Shown in pieces: positions 1-8,486 of a stretch of 64,000 bases of DNA. Made by a program: the position numbers and the translations under genes. Below the pieces are notes generated by a model. It saw only the letters and a program-made list of their open reading frames with translations, did no database searches and was not told where the DNA came from. The stretch is from G963668435 sp963668435 (GTDB taxonomy: Bacteria > Latescibacterota > Latescibacteria > Latescibacterales > Latescibacteraceae): assembly GCA_963668435.2 (NCBI GenBank), contig CAXXSC010000001.1, positions 496,001 to 560,000 of the forward strand, in the 5' to 3' direction. Every line of letters begins with the position of its first letter. The first letter of the stretch is position 1.

Positions 1-2
1 GC

Positions 3-203
3 GAGAAGCTGGAAGCGGAACGTCGCCGTGTCGAGGCTGTCGGTATCAAAGAGGCAAATAAGATCATCGCCGAGGGCCTGACCGCGAACTACATCCAGTG
101 GTACCGGATCGAAATGCTCAAGGAACTGGTGACCTCGCCGAACAATACTATCATCATCATTCCGGACGATCTCAAGGGTGTGCCGCTGATCATGAATAAG
201 TAG
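3..203 (+). CDS. SPFH/prohibitin-family protein, C-terminal end (partial)
   Basis: Only the last 66 codons lie in the window; the start is off the left edge. The reading frame begins EKLEAERRRVEAVGIKEANK and ends in IPDDLKGVPLIMNK before TAG. The charged helical stretch with IEA/GIKEAN-type repeats followed by a conserved IQWYRIEMLKEL segment is what the C-terminal coiled coil of Band 7/SPFH (prohibitin, HflK/C-like) membrane proteins looks like. Such proteins form oligomeric rings on the membrane. The assignment rests on this tail only; the membrane anchor and SPFH domain are not visible. A terminator follows about 130 bases later. Confidence 0.6.
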   Translation, partial: EKLEAERRRVEAVGIKEANKIIAEGLTANYIQWYRIEMLKELVTSPNNTIIIIPDDLKGVPLIMNK

Positions 204-334
204 GATGAAAACACGGGAATCGGGTGTCTGGTGTCTGGAATCAGAGTCCTCAAATCCTGCCGTGTAAGATGTTATGTGTTTCTGCCGCAAGCAGAATATA
301 ACCACAGATTCAGGCGGCATAGGATATAAAGTCG

Positions 335-365
335 AAAAGCCCCTGTTTTTCTCGGGGGCTTTTTT
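335..365 (+). terminator. Intrinsic terminator after the SPFH gene
   Basis: AAAAGCCCC and GGGGGCTTTTTT form a stem of about 8-9 bp around a short loop, followed by a run of six T. It sits between the SPFH-type gene and the CBM9-like gene, so the two are probably separate transcription units. Confidence 0.8.
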
Positions 366-437
366 GATGCATCGGCGTAGAAAATATTGTATACTGTTCC
401 TCAATGGTAAATCATGCAATCAAAACAGGAGACTCAG

Positions 438-1250
438 ATGAAAAAAATGTTCGTGTTTGCCCTGCTCGGCCTTATGACGCTTCCCATTGCACTGTCTGCC
501 CAGGAGAATGATGAGGACTGGGTAAGACGCTATGACTGTTACCGGGCGGAAGGTGAGATTGTTGTGGACGGTGTCGGCGACGAGTTTGCCTGGAGCCTGG
601 CCCCCACGGTCGGCGAGTTCACCCGTTTCCAGAAGAAGGACTCGCTGGTGGTGCCGTTCCGTACGACCGCGAAAATGCTCTGGGACGACAAGAACCTCTA
701 TTTCCTGATCTCGGTGGATGATCCTGATATCTGGAGCACAATGACAGTTCGGGACCGTGACTGCCTCTGCCGGGAGGAGACGATCGAGATTTTCATCGAT
801 GCCGATGGCGACACGAAAGACTATGCCGAAATCCATATCAACTGCCTCAACACGATCAACGATATCTGGATCCCGAAGAATGATTTCAAGTTCCATGACG
901 GCAGCCCTGTCGACTGGGATAAGCTTTATGCCTGGACACAGGAAGGCATGCAGCACGCGGTCAAGAATTACGGTACACTCAACGATATGAGCGATGTGGA
1001 CCAGGGATCGGTGTTCGAATTCGCCATGCCCTGGGACGGGTTCGGCAAGATCGCGGGTAATGCCAACACCCCGCCGAAACCTGGCGATGTCTGGCGTATC
1101 AATGTCAACCGTTATGAGCGCCCCCGTGGTGAGGATATCCCGAAAGGCCGCGGCGACACCTATGCCGAACTTTCCGGCTGGGCGCCCATGAACCTTCGTT
1201 CCTACCATGTGCCGGAGCAGTTCGGTTTCGTTAAATTCTGTGATAAGTAA
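438..1250 (+). CDS. Secreted CBM9-like domain protein
   Basis: The protein (270 aa) begins with a clear Sec signal peptide, MKKMFVFALLGLMTLPIALS, cleaved near AQ. The mature part is a single beta-sandwich like the carbohydrate-binding module family 9-like domain: an N-terminal 'A.GEIVVDGVGDEFAWSLAPTV' opening, a central 'KMLWDDKNLYFLISVDDPDIW' strand pair, 'EETIEIFIDADGD', and a late 'WRINVNRYERP'. Proteins with only this domain are common in FCB-type and planctomycete genomes and are usually of unknown ligand; sugar binding is inference. The ATG at 438 is chosen over an upstream in-frame ATG at 414 because AGGAGA lies just before it and the signal peptide then starts correctly. It stands alone between a terminator and the mutase gene. 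Confidence 0.75.
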   Translation: MKKMFVFALLGLMTLPIALSAQENDEDWVRRYDCYRAEGEIVVDGVGDEFAWSLAPTVGEFTRFQKKDSLVVPFRTTAKMLWDDKNLYFLISVDDPDIWSTMTVRDRDCLCREETIEIFIDADGDTKDYAEIHINCLNTINDIWIPKNDFKFHDGSPVDWDKLYAWTQEGMQHAVKNYGTLNDMSDVDQGSVFEFAMPWDGFGKIAGNANTPPKPGDVWRINVNRYERPRGEDIPKGRGDTYAELSGWAPMNLRSYHVPEQFGFVKFCDK

Positions 1251-1375
1251 ACAGCAGACCGCGAGGGCTGAAAACGCCGGTCAGGCTGAATCAATGGCCG
1301 ACTGGATTATGCCCGGATGTTTTTTCGCAAAGGTGTTTCAAACCTTTTCGCGGTAATATTTTCAGGAGGAAAATC

Positions 1376-2698
1376 GTGGCACGTTTGATGGTGAGTATTT
1401 CCGGAGTCCGTGGTATCTATGGCGAAGGCCTCGATGACAGTGTCGCCGAGAAATTCGCATATGCGTTCGGAACGCTTTACAAGGGCACTGTCGTTGTCGG
1501 GCGGGATTCCCGGAAGAGCGGTCCCATGATCGCCGCCGCCGTTTTCCGCGGGCTCGGCAAGGCGGGCTGTGAGGTGATCGATCTCGGGCTGGCCTCCACG
1601 CCGACCACGGAGATGGCTGTTGCCGCCCGAAAAGCCTCGGGCGGCATGATAATCACCGCGAGCCACAATCCCGGCCAGTGGAACGGTTTGAAATTTCTCG
1701 GCCCGGAAGGCATCTTTCTTGACAAGGAGCAGGCGGCTGAACTGATCGGGCAGTATGAATCGCTCGGTGACCTGCCGGATGACACCGAGGGCGAGCCACG
1801 TTCATGGGATGGCGCGGACAGGCATCACATCGATGCCGTACTTGCGCTGGATTTCATCGACCGTGAGCTCATAGTCTCGAAGAATTTCTCTGTTTGTGTC
1901 GATGCTGTCGATGGTGCGGGCGGCCCGATCATGGGTGAGCTTCTCAATGAGCTCGGCTGTACGGTGCATGGCATGAACATGAAGCCCGATGGTGAATTCC
2001 CGCACAATCCCGAGCCGACAGCGGCGCATCTTGCCGATCTCTGCGGCTTTGTAGGTGAAAAGAAGGCTGATATCGGTATAGCTGTCGATCCCGATGTCGA
2101 CCGTATCGCGCTGGTCGACGAGAACGGGGTTGCGATTGGCGAGGAATACACCCTGCCTTTCGTGATCGATTACATGATGGCGAAAAAGGGATGCGATGCG
2201 GCAGTCAATCTTTCTTCCTCGCGTATGTCCGATGATGCCGCGGCACGTCATGGGCGCACGGTCCACCGTTCGGCAATCGGAGAGATCAACGTGGTGACGC
2301 TCATGAAAAAGATCGGCGCGGGTATCGGCGGCGAGGGTAACGGCGGCGTAATCCTTCCCGATATTCATTATGGGCGCGATGCGGTTCTCGGTGCGGCGAT
2401 TATCCTCCAGATCATGGCTGAACGCGGGATGACTGTCTCGGAACTTGCCGCGGAATTCCCCAGCTACACCATGATCAAGGAGAAGGCGTCCTTGGGCGAA
2501 ACCGACTGGCGTGAGGCCATGCGGAAAGAGTTTGACGGTGAGACGCTTGACGAGGTGGACGGCATCAAGGTGATATTCCCTGATTCCTGGGTGCATGTCC
2601 GCGAGTCCAATACCGAGCCGATTGTCAGGATCATGGCCGAGGCCGAGGGTGAGGAAAAGGCACGTGCTCTCATCGAGAGGGCGCGAGGGATTCTGTAA
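1376..2698 (+). CDS. Phosphoglucosamine/phosphomannomutase-family phosphohexomutase
   Basis: Alpha-D-phosphohexomutase (440 aa), interconverting hexose 6- and 1-phosphates for cell-wall or polysaccharide sugar nucleotides. All four family motifs are visible: the phosphoserine loop TASHNP around residues 94-99 (Ser96), the metal-binding DPDVDR near residue 240, the sugar-binding loop GEGNGG near residue 320, and the C-terminal phosphate-binding RESNTEPIVRIMAE. Length is normal. The start is GTG, supported by AGGAGGA six bases upstream; the next ATG has no such site. Whether the substrate is glucosamine (GlmM-like) or mannose/glucose phosphate cannot be decided from motifs. It is monocistronic and convergent with the carbonic-anhydrase-like gene. 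Confidence 0.9.
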   Translation: MARLMVSISGVRGIYGEGLDDSVAEKFAYAFGTLYKGTVVVGRDSRKSGPMIAAAVFRGLGKAGCEVIDLGLASTPTTEMAVAARKASGGMIITASHNPGQWNGLKFLGPEGIFLDKEQAAELIGQYESLGDLPDDTEGEPRSWDGADRHHIDAVLALDFIDRELIVSKNFSVCVDAVDGAGGPIMGELLNELGCTVHGMNMKPDGEFPHNPEPTAAHLADLCGFVGEKKADIGIAVDPDVDRIALVDENGVAIGEEYTLPFVIDYMMAKKGCDAAVNLSSSRMSDDAAARHGRTVHRSAIGEINVVTLMKKIGAGIGGEGNGGVILPDIHYGRDAVLGAAIILQIMAERGMTVSELAAEFPSYTMIKEKASLGETDWREAMRKEFDGETLDEVDGIKVIFPDSWVHVRESNTEPIVRIMAEAEGEEKARALIERARGIL

Positions 2699-2748
2699 AG
2701 CAGCAAAGCGCTGAAACACACGCTTTTCTTGAGTGCGATACCTGCGGA

Positions 2749-3255
2749 TTACATATTGTTTCTGATACGAGGCAGTTTCCCCGAACGATGGGAGGCTGCC
2801 TCTTCAATATAGTGGCGCCAGGCAGTCGCGACATTTTCCGCCGTTTTGCTGTCCACCACTCGTACAATCCGTGCCGGAACGCCCACGGCGAGGCTTTTCG
2901 GCGGTATGACCGCATTCTCCTTAACGAGCGCGCCCGCACCTATGATCGATCCCTCTCCGATCACCGCGCCGTTCATTATTATCGCGCCCATACCGATCAG
3001 ACAGTCATCGCACACGGTGCAGCCGTGAAGGATTGCGCGATGACCGACACTGACCCTGTCACCTATTATGCAGGGCGTGTCGTTTGCCACGTGAACGACC
3101 GAAAGGTCCTGGATATTCGTCTTCTCCCCAATCGTGATCGGCGCCATGTCACCGCGAACCACGGCGTTGTACCAGATGCTGGAGTCTTTGCCCAGGCTGA
3201 CATCTCCGACAACAACAGCACCGTCCGCAATGAAATATGATTCGGTTTCTGCCAT
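2749..3255 (-). CDS. Gamma-carbonic-anhydrase-like hexapeptide-repeat protein
   Basis: Left-handed parallel beta-helix protein (168 aa) built from hexapeptide repeats such as VVVGDVSLG, ITIGEKTNIQD, CIIGDRVSVG and GMGAIIMNGAVIGEGSIIGAGA. It carries the conserved family landmarks RGD, QDLSVVHV, VGHRAILHGC and GVPARIVR, with the histidines expected to bind metal. Family members (YrdA/CaiE/PaaY-like) are trimeric and range from active carbonic anhydrases to proteins of unknown substrate. The start at 3255 (ATG) is preferred over a GTG at 3264 that directly abuts the upstream stop, because AGGTG lies eight bases before the ATG. It is the second gene of a two-gene unit with the GntR regulator. Confidence 0.85.
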   Translation of the reverse strand: MAETESYFIADGAVVVGDVSLGKDSSIWYNAVVRGDMAPITIGEKTNIQDLSVVHVANDTPCIIGDRVSVGHRAILHGCTVCDDCLIGMGAIIMNGAVIGEGSIIGAGALVKENAVIPPKSLAVGVPARIVRVVDSKTAENVATAWRHYIEEAASHRSGKLPRIRNNM

Positions 3256-3264
3256 TTTCAGCAC

Positions 3265-3996
3265 CTATAATTCAATCGGATTGCGGGTGAGTGAGAAGCG
3301 GAAAATCCACGGCGCGAAATACTCCCGTGAATATATGACGGGCACATTGTCAGTGTTCTTGTCGGTGCCCTCGAAGAAAAAAATGTGGGAAGACTGGTCG
3401 ATTTCCAGCTTGTCGGCGATACTTTTGATGTGGTGAAGCGGCGAAAGCATGGCCTTGGTCGCCTCGAGCCTCAGGGCGCATTTGTAGGTCAGATGATCGA
3501 TCAGCGAAAAGTTGGAGACGCCGTCCCACTGCGGGTATTTCGTCATCGCCCAGTAGGGAACGACATCGATGGTGTAGGCCACCGGCTGACCGTTCGCCGT
3601 ACGGATGCGCTCGATACGGATCACCTCTGCGCCCGGACTGAGCTGCAGGCGCTCGACATCGTCGGGAAATACCTTCTCGGTGTTTATTTTCATGGATTTT
3701 GTGCCGGGCAGGAAATTAAGCGACTCTATCATGGCGGTGATACTGCGCGGCACAGAAAGGCTCAGGGTTATCGCGGGCTCTGTCGATTTGACGAATGTCC
3801 CGAGGCCGTGCTTGCGGTAGAGAAGGTCCTCGGCCTCAAGCACTTTCAGCGCCTCGCGGAGGGTTGCACGCGATACACCGCATTCTTTTGCCAGCTCCGG
3901 CTCAGAGGGCAGTCTGTCGCCTGTCTCGAAACGGTTGCCTGAGACGATCATTGTCCGAAGTTCATCGGCGACAGAATTATGCAGCAGTTTTTTCAT
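3265..3996 (-). CDS. GntR-family transcriptional regulator, HutC/UTRA type
   Basis: DNA-binding regulator of 243 aa. Residues about 5-70 form a GntR winged helix-turn-helix (SVADELRTMIVSG...GDRLPSEPELAKECGVSRATLREALKVLE...YRKHGLGTFV). Residues about 90-240 form a UTRA ligand-binding domain, recognised by 'EVIRIERIRTANGQPVAYTID' and 'YSREYFAPWIFRFSLTR'. UTRA domains bind small effectors such as sugars, amino acids or fatty acids; the effector here is unknown. The downstream gene starts right after this stop codon, so the carbonic-anhydrase-like protein is likely co-transcribed. A palindromic GTATAC in the promoter region may be its own operator. Confidence 0.85.
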   Translation of the reverse strand: MKKLLHNSVADELRTMIVSGNRFETGDRLPSEPELAKECGVSRATLREALKVLEAEDLLYRKHGLGTFVKSTEPAITLSLSVPRSITAMIESLNFLPGTKSMKINTEKVFPDDVERLQLSPGAEVIRIERIRTANGQPVAYTIDVVPYWAMTKYPQWDGVSNFSLIDHLTYKCALRLEATKAMLSPLHHIKSIADKLEIDQSSHIFFFEGTDKNTDNVPVIYSREYFAPWIFRFSLTRNPIEL

Positions 3997-4034
3997 GAGA
4001 ATGGCATCCCGAAAAACATTTTAATTATATCTAA

Positions 4035-4042
4035 TGTATACA
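4035..4042. promoter_or_regulatory. Candidate GntR operator (TGTATACA)
   Basis: The perfect palindrome TGTATACA lies about 40 bases upstream of the GntR start codon. Its GTATAC core fits the general GntR half-site rule (GT..AC with a minimal spacer). Autoregulation is an inference from position and core sequence; a single short palindrome in A+T-rich DNA can arise by chance. Confidence 0.35.
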
Positions 4043-4151
4043 GGATGTTAGGCTGTTTGTCAAGCGCTGTTTTCAGGCGAAAGGAGGGATGCTGTACATG
4101 GAGCGCTTAAAAGTGATCCTTCAGTAGAAATAAAAAGGGGCCGCCCCCCCC

Positions 4152-5246
4152 TTAGAACTCGTCGAAGTAGATGCGTTCCTTGTCCATGCCGTGCTTGATA
4201 AGCAGGAGGGAGGAGAAGTGGAGCATGGCAGGTGGGCCGCACATGTAAGCCTCCCAGTCGGTGAGATCGTCGAGATGACGTTCCATTACCTCGGTAATGA
4301 GACCGGTCTCGCCCGACCAGCATTCCAGGTCCTCGGGCGCGCAGTCGGAGATGGCCGGGATATGGTTGAGACCCGGAAGGTCTTTGATGACCTCCTGCTG
4401 GTAATGCTCGGTGAAATAGATATCCTGTGGACCGCGGCCGCCGTAGAAACTGTAGACCTTGCGAGGCGATTTCTTTTCCTGAAGGTAATGGATGATCGAC
4501 CGGATGGGTGCGCTTCCCGAGCCACCCGCGACACAGACGATCGGGCAGTCGGTTTCCTCGCGGAGGAAGAAATCACCATAGGGGCCGGTGAGATATATCT
4601 CGTCGCCGACCTTGAGCTTGTTGAACATATAGGAGGTGCAGAGACCGCCGGGAACGAGGCGCACGATCAGCTCGACAATATTCTTGTCATTCGGGCTGGA
4701 GGCGATGGAATAAGCGCGCTCCTCGCCTGCGCCGGGAATCCTGAACTGGATGAACTGGCCGGGCTTGAACTTGATCTCGTCCGGGTCCTTGAGCTTGAAG
4801 CGGAACATGCGGGTGTCGTGAGTCAGCGGCGTGATGGCCTCAACCACGGACTTGAACTCCTTGACGAGGAAATATTCCTCGGGAATGACGATTGACGTGT
4901 CTTTTTTGACCTTGACCTGGCAGAGAAGGCGTGTGTTGTCGGCAACCTCCTCCGGTTTCATGAACGGGCGCTCGGTAGGGAGCAACGGTCCGACATCGGT
5001 AACGACACGTCCTTTACAGAGGCCGCAGGTCGCTTTCCCGCCGCAGGCCGAAGGGATGAAAATCTTCCGCTCGGTGAGATATGACAGGATGGTCGAGCCG
5101 CCCCGGACAGTGAACTCCTTCTCGTCGTTGATCACCAGTTTGCACTCACCGTAATCGGCAAGGAACTTGTCGGCGAGCACCAGAAGGATGCCGAGGATGA
5201 GGCTGATACCCGAAAGAACGAATACCGGTGTCAGAAAAGTCGTCAT
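4152..5246 (-). CDS. nqrF: Na+-translocating NADH:quinone reductase subunit F
   Basis: NADH-oxidising entry subunit of Na+-NQR (364 aa). An N-terminal membrane helix (about residues 5-25) is followed by a plant-type [2Fe-2S] ferredoxin domain with cysteines 68, 74, 77 and 109 (CGGKATCGLC...LLC). Next come an FAD domain (GQFIQFRIPG, RAYSIASSP at about 177-185) and an NADH-binding reductase domain (CVAGGSGSAPIRSI, YMCGPPAML near the end). It is somewhat shorter than the roughly 400 aa of Vibrio NqrF but has all domains. It is the last gene of the nqrABCDEF operon and is separated from nqrE by 149 bases containing A+T-rich repeat sequence (see 5247-5395), so a weak or absent ribosome site is notable. 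Confidence 0.93.
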   Translation of the reverse strand: MTTFLTPVFVLSGISLILGILLVLADKFLADYGECKLVINDEKEFTVRGGSTILSYLTERKIFIPSACGGKATCGLCKGRVVTDVGPLLPTERPFMKPEEVADNTRLLCQVKVKKDTSIVIPEEYFLVKEFKSVVEAITPLTHDTRMFRFKLKDPDEIKFKPGQFIQFRIPGAGEERAYSIASSPNDKNIVELIVRLVPGGLCTSYMFNKLKVGDEIYLTGPYGDFFLREETDCPIVCVAGGSGSAPIRSIIHYLQEKKSPRKVYSFYGGRGPQDIYFTEHYQQEVIKDLPGLNHIPAISDCAPEDLECWSGETGLITEVMERHLDDLTDWEAYMCGPPAMLHFSSLLLIKHGMDKERIYFDEF

Positions 5247-5395
5247 AGTTTTAACTGCAATTCAAAATTCAAGATTGAAAATTCAATATTATTTTGTCAC
5301 AGAAGGCTCAGAAAATACGTAAGAAAACATGCATTTATGTAAGAGCTCTGTCTGAATATTCTCTTTCTCTGTGTGCTCTGCGGCATTTTTTTAAC
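5247..5395. repeat. Intergenic filler repeat between nqrE and nqrF
   Basis: This gap inside an otherwise tight operon contains the direct repeat TTCAAAATTCAAGATTGAAAA-like text next to the nqrF start and a 'cacagaaggctcagaaaa' type stretch. Closely similar text lies beside nqrD (6611-6680) and at other intergenic sites in the window, so it belongs to a dispersed low-complexity family rather than being unique spacer. Confidence 0.5.
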
Positions 5396-5986
5396 TTACG
5401 ACATGATCCCCGCGAAACCCATGAACGCCATTGCCATGATGCCAGCGATAATCATGGTGATTCCGGGCCCCTGAAGGCCTTTCGGGACATGCGAAAACTC
5501 GAGTTTCTGCCGTATGCCCGCCATGGCGACAATGGCCATTGTCCAGCCGATGCCGCTGCCCAGCGCGAACGCCAGGCTCTGCACGTAATTGTATTCGCGG
5601 ATCACGCTGAAAAGCGAGACACCGAGAATGGCACAGTTGACCGTGATAAGCGGCAGGAAAACGCCGAGCGACACATACAACACCGGTGAAAAACGGTCGA
5701 TGAATATCTCGACTATCTGCACAAAGGTCGCGATCACCATGATGAACACGAGGAACTGGAGGTACTCGACCTTGAACGGCACCAGCACGAGGTGATAGAG
5801 CGGCCAGTTCAGCCCCATTGTCATGAACATCACGAAGACCACCGCCATACCCATGCCGAACGCCGTGGGGATCTCTTTCGACACCGCCACAAAGGGGCAG
5901 ATGCCGAGGAAATAAGTCAGCACCACGTTCTGCGTGAATATGCTGGCGAAAAAGATTATGAACAGTTCCATAAAATCGAAGGGCAT
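5396..5986 (-). CDS. nqrE: Na+-translocating NADH:quinone reductase subunit E
   Basis: Integral membrane subunit of 196 aa with six predicted helices. Family signatures are clear: NVVLTYFLGICPFVAVS in the first half and 'GVFLPLITVNCAILGVSLF' in the middle, the two inverted half-sites whose cysteines in NqrD/NqrE hold the intramembrane iron centre. 'GWTMAIVAMAGIRQKLEFSHVP' near the C-terminus is typical of NqrE rather than RnfA. It begins four bases after the nqrD stop, so the two are translated together. Its partner half is NqrD, with which it forms a pseudo-symmetric pair in the complex. Confidence 0.93.
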   Translation of the reverse strand: MPFDFMELFIIFFASIFTQNVVLTYFLGICPFVAVSKEIPTAFGMGMAVVFVMFMTMGLNWPLYHLVLVPFKVEYLQFLVFIMVIATFVQIVEIFIDRFSPVLYVSLGVFLPLITVNCAILGVSLFSVIREYNYVQSLAFALGSGIGWTMAIVAMAGIRQKLEFSHVPKGLQGPGITMIIAGIMAMAFMGFAGIMS

Positions 5987-5990
5987 GGCC

Positions 5991-6599
5991 TTATCCCTCT
6001 TCCTTGAATATCGAACGGAGTATCCAGATATAGATGCCCAGCACGAAGAACGCGCCCGGAGCCAGGATCATGATCACCCACTGTGTCCACCAGTCGCCGA
6101 GGACCGTGAAGCCGAAAATAGTACCGAAACCGAGCAGTTCGCGAATGGTCGCGAGCATCAGCAGCGAGAAGGCGTAACCTGAGGACACGCCGAACGCGTC
6201 CACGATCGAGGGCAGCACCGGGTTCGATATTGCGAACGCCTCGGCACGGCCCATCACGATACAGTTGGTGATGATCAGGCCGACATAGGGGCCGAGTGAT
6301 TTCGATATTTCCGGGAAATATGCCTTGAGCATCTGGTCCACGACAATGGTGAACGTGGAGATCACCATCATGAACACCGCCATGCGGACACGCGAGGGAA
6401 TAATGCTCCTGATCGCGCTGATCATGGTCGAGGAGCAGACTGTCACAAAAATGACGCCGATGGACATGGCCAGCGAATTCTGCACGTTGTTGGTTACAGC
6501 CAGTGTAGAGCAGAGGCCAAGCATCATGCGGAAACTGGCGTTATTCGTCCAGAATCCCTCGAAAAATATTTTCCATTCTCTTGTCTGTAACAAGCCCAC
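5991..6599 (-). CDS. nqrD: Na+-translocating NADH:quinone reductase subunit D
   Basis: Membrane subunit homologous to RnfE, about 200 aa with six helices. The signatures are 'MLGLCSTLAVTNNVQNSLAM', 'LGPYVGLIITNCIVMGRAEA' and 'ATIRELLGFGTIFG'; the two cysteines in the first two contribute to the intramembrane iron site shared with NqrE. No ATG is available. I place the start at GTG 6599, which gives a family-like short N-terminus; a TTG at 6623 is the longest option but lies inside repeat text (AAAATTCAAAATTCAAGATT). The 5' end of this gene therefore seems to have been encroached on by an intergenic repeat, and its true start is uncertain. Confidence 0.85.
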   Translation of the reverse strand: MGLLQTREWKIFFEGFWTNNASFRMMLGLCSTLAVTNNVQNSLAMSIGVIFVTVCSSTMISAIRSIIPSRVRMAVFMMVISTFTIVVDQMLKAYFPEISKSLGPYVGLIITNCIVMGRAEAFAISNPVLPSIVDAFGVSSGYAFSLLMLATIRELLGFGTIFGFTVLGDWWTQWVIMILAPGAFFVLGIYIWILRSIFKEEG

Positions 6600-6610
6600 G
6601 GAAAAACCCC

Positions 6611-6840
6611 GGTTAAAATTCAAAATTCAAGATTAAAAACTGTAGCCACAAAGTACACAGAGATCACAGAGAAAAACTTGTAATACTTACTTTTTTTCTC
6701 AGAGGCCCTGCCTCTGCCTTCTTTTCACCTAGCAACTTGATAATTTACCGACTTGGTGACTTCTTTTCACTTACTTATAAACGCAACAACTTCTTTTCAC
6801 TTGATAACTTGCCAACTTACAAGCTTGCCGGCTTCTTTTC
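6611..6840. repeat. Repeat-filled gap between nqrC and nqrD
   Basis: The 220-base gap holds four imperfect copies of CTTCTTTTCACT (near 6719, 6762, 6792 and 6831) interleaved with ACTTGATAACTTGCCAACTT-type words, plus 'cacaaagtacacagagatcacagagaaa' text shared with other intergenic sites. No reading frame or RNA gene is visible. Such a gap is unusual inside an nqr operon and probably arose by insertion or slippage. Confidence 0.6.
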
Positions 6841-6843
6841 TCT

Positions 6844-7407
6844 CTATTTCTTAAAATACTGCTGAAATCCGTTGTTAAGGATCTTTGCCAGTGCTTTCGA
6901 GGTTTCGGTCGCGCCGGTGATAGCGTCGAACTCGGACGCTCCGGCATTGCCTTTCGCCATCGCGATACCGTTCGAGACTTTCTTGCCGATGAACGAGTTC
7001 TGAAAACTGTCCTCGGTGATAAGTGCCCCAAGGCCCGGTGTTTCCACCTGGCTGACCACCTTGAATCCGGTGATCGTGTCGCCGTCCAGCGCCACGACAA
7101 AAGACATTGCCCCCTGGAATCCGCTTCCCGCAAGGGACAGCGCCCGTGCGCCGCCTTCGCGGTTGACAAAAACGGTGAGGCCGCTTTCCTCGCGCTCCTC
7201 GATGCTTTTATTGTAGGTCGCGATGGTGCCCTCAGGGTCTCCGCTGTCGTAGGGGATATCGAAAACGTCGAGCACCGTGCTTATATAGGCGATACGGTTG
7301 TTCCGCTCGATTATCGGTGCGGTCTTGTAATTTACGATAGCCAGGGCGGTGGAGCAGATAACCGCCATGATCAGAAGAAGGCCGATCATCCAGGGTCTGC
7401 TGTTCAT
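6844..7407 (-). CDS. nqrC: Na+-translocating NADH:quinone reductase subunit C (covalent FMN)
   Basis: A 187 aa protein with one N-terminal membrane helix (residues 7-26) and an FMN-binding domain. The flavinylation motif D-A-I-T-G-A-T lies at residues 161-167; in the family FMN is attached by ApbE through a phosphoester bond to the last Thr of Dxx(S/T)GAT, here Thr167. 'VETPGLGALI' and 'DSFQNSFIGK' are further family landmarks. It is shorter than Vibrio NqrC (about 255 aa) and close to RnfG in length, but the order and neighbours make it NqrC. Its ATG overlaps the nqrB stop by four bases and has AAAGGAGG upstream. No apbE is present in the window. Confidence 0.9.
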   Translation of the reverse strand: MNSRPWMIGLLLIMAVICSTALAIVNYKTAPIIERNNRIAYISTVLDVFDIPYDSGDPEGTIATYNKSIEEREESGLTVFVNREGGARALSLAGSGFQGAMSFVVALDGDTITGFKVVSQVETPGLGALITEDSFQNSFIGKKVSNGIAMAKGNAGASEFDAITGATETSKALAKILNNGFQQYFKK

Positions 7408-8486
7408 TGGCCGCCTCCTTTGCCGTATTTGATCGCGAGCACGGTGTCATCGATAACCGCGGCGAACATATTCATTATAAGGATGGCGAACATCATGCCC
7501 TCGGGATAGCCCGAAAGGTTCCTGATCACCACGGTGACCAGACCGATAAGTATGGCGTATATCCACTTGCCTGCCGTCGTGAACGGCGACGAGACCGGGT
7601 CGGTGACCATGAAAAACGCACCGAATAAAAGGCCGCCGCCTGCGAGATGGTAGAGCGGCGAGGCGAAAGCTTCCGGATTGGCATGGTGCATGATTGCCGC
7701 AAGGGCGGTTGCCGCGGCGATAGTGCCGAGCGGCAGGCGCCAGTTCGCGACCCGTGTCATGATCAGGAAAAGGCCGCCGAGAACGATCAGCACTACCGAG
7801 GTTTCGCCCATCGAGCCGCTGGTGAAACCGAGCAGCATCTGATTGACCGAGGCCGCCGCGCCGTTCTTGAACGCGATCAACGGTGTGGCGGCGGTGACCG
7901 CATCAGCGGAACTCGCCCAGTGGGTGAATCCGCCGAGCATGCCGCGGAACGGCTCGACCCACATGGAGGCCATATGTACCGGGAATGTTACCGCGAGGAA
8001 TACGCGCCCGACAATCGCCGGATTGAATATATTCTTGCCTGTCCCGCCGAAAACCTCCTTGCCCAGAATAATGCCGACCGCGAGGCCGAGCGCCGCCATC
8101 CAAAATGGTATTGTCGGCGGCAATGTCATAGGGTAGAGGATGCAGGTGACAAACATGCCCTCGGTGACCTCTTCGTCGTTGGCCACCGCGAACGCCATTT
8201 CGATCACGATACCGACAATGTAGCAGAGCATCACAATGGCAAGACTGCGCCAGCCGAACAGATAGATCGAGGCGAGCACAGTCGGCGCCGCCGCACCCAT
8301 GACCACCGACATGTAGCGCTTGAGGTCGGTATTGTCGCGGATATGCGGGCCGATCGCAGGGTTGTTGTTCTTCGGTGAGAAGTAAAAAGTTGATATCGTT
8401 TCCCAGGCGGGCTTGAGCTTGCTGTTCTCGAACTTGCCGTCGAAGAACTCGATGAGCGCGCGGAATCTGTCAATCGGCGTCGGCAT
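7404..8486 (-). CDS. nqrB: Na+-translocating NADH:quinone reductase subunit B
   Basis: Polytopic membrane subunit (360 aa) with about ten helices. Typical NqrB stretches are 'GKEVFGGTGKNIFNPAIVGR', FTSGSMGETS (residues 221-230) and 'FFMVTDPVSSPFTTAGKWIY'. The likely FMN attachment site is Thr201 in D-A-V-T-A-A-T (195-201), which matches the Dxx(S/T)gAT flavinylation rule with Ala in place of the usual Gly. It overlaps the end of nqrA by 17 bases and has GAGGAGG just upstream of ATG, so expression is tightly coupled. The N-terminal tail of Vibrio NqrB is shorter here. Confidence 0.92.
   Translation of the reverse strand: MPTPIDRFRALIEFFDGKFENSKLKPAWETISTFYFSPKNNNPAIGPHIRDNTDLKRYMSVVMGAAAPTVLASIYLFGWRSLAIVMLCYIVGIVIEMAFAVANDEEVTEGMFVTCILYPMTLPPTIPFWMAALGLAVGIILGKEVFGGTGKNIFNPAIVGRVFLAVTFPVHMASMWVEPFRGMLGGFTHWASSADAVTAATPLIAFKNGAAASVNQMLLGFTSGSMGETSVVLIVLGGLFLIMTRVANWRLPLGTIAAATALAAIMHHANPEAFASPLYHLAGGGLLFGAFFMVTDPVSSPFTTAGKWIYAILIGLVTVVIRNLSGYPEGMMFAILIMNMFAAVIDDTVLAIKYGKGGGQ

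Noticed and set aside
420..1208. Long minus-strand frame opposite the CBM9-like gene
   Set aside because: No ribosome site or family features; it is the shadow of a gene with a clear signal peptide and domain on the plus strand. Many other long antisense frames in this G+C-rich window were dropped for the same reason.
1326..1350. Hairpin AAAGGT/ACCTTT in front of the phosphohexomutase gene
   Set aside because: Only six pairs, no T tract and no known regulatory motif; not distinguishable from chance.
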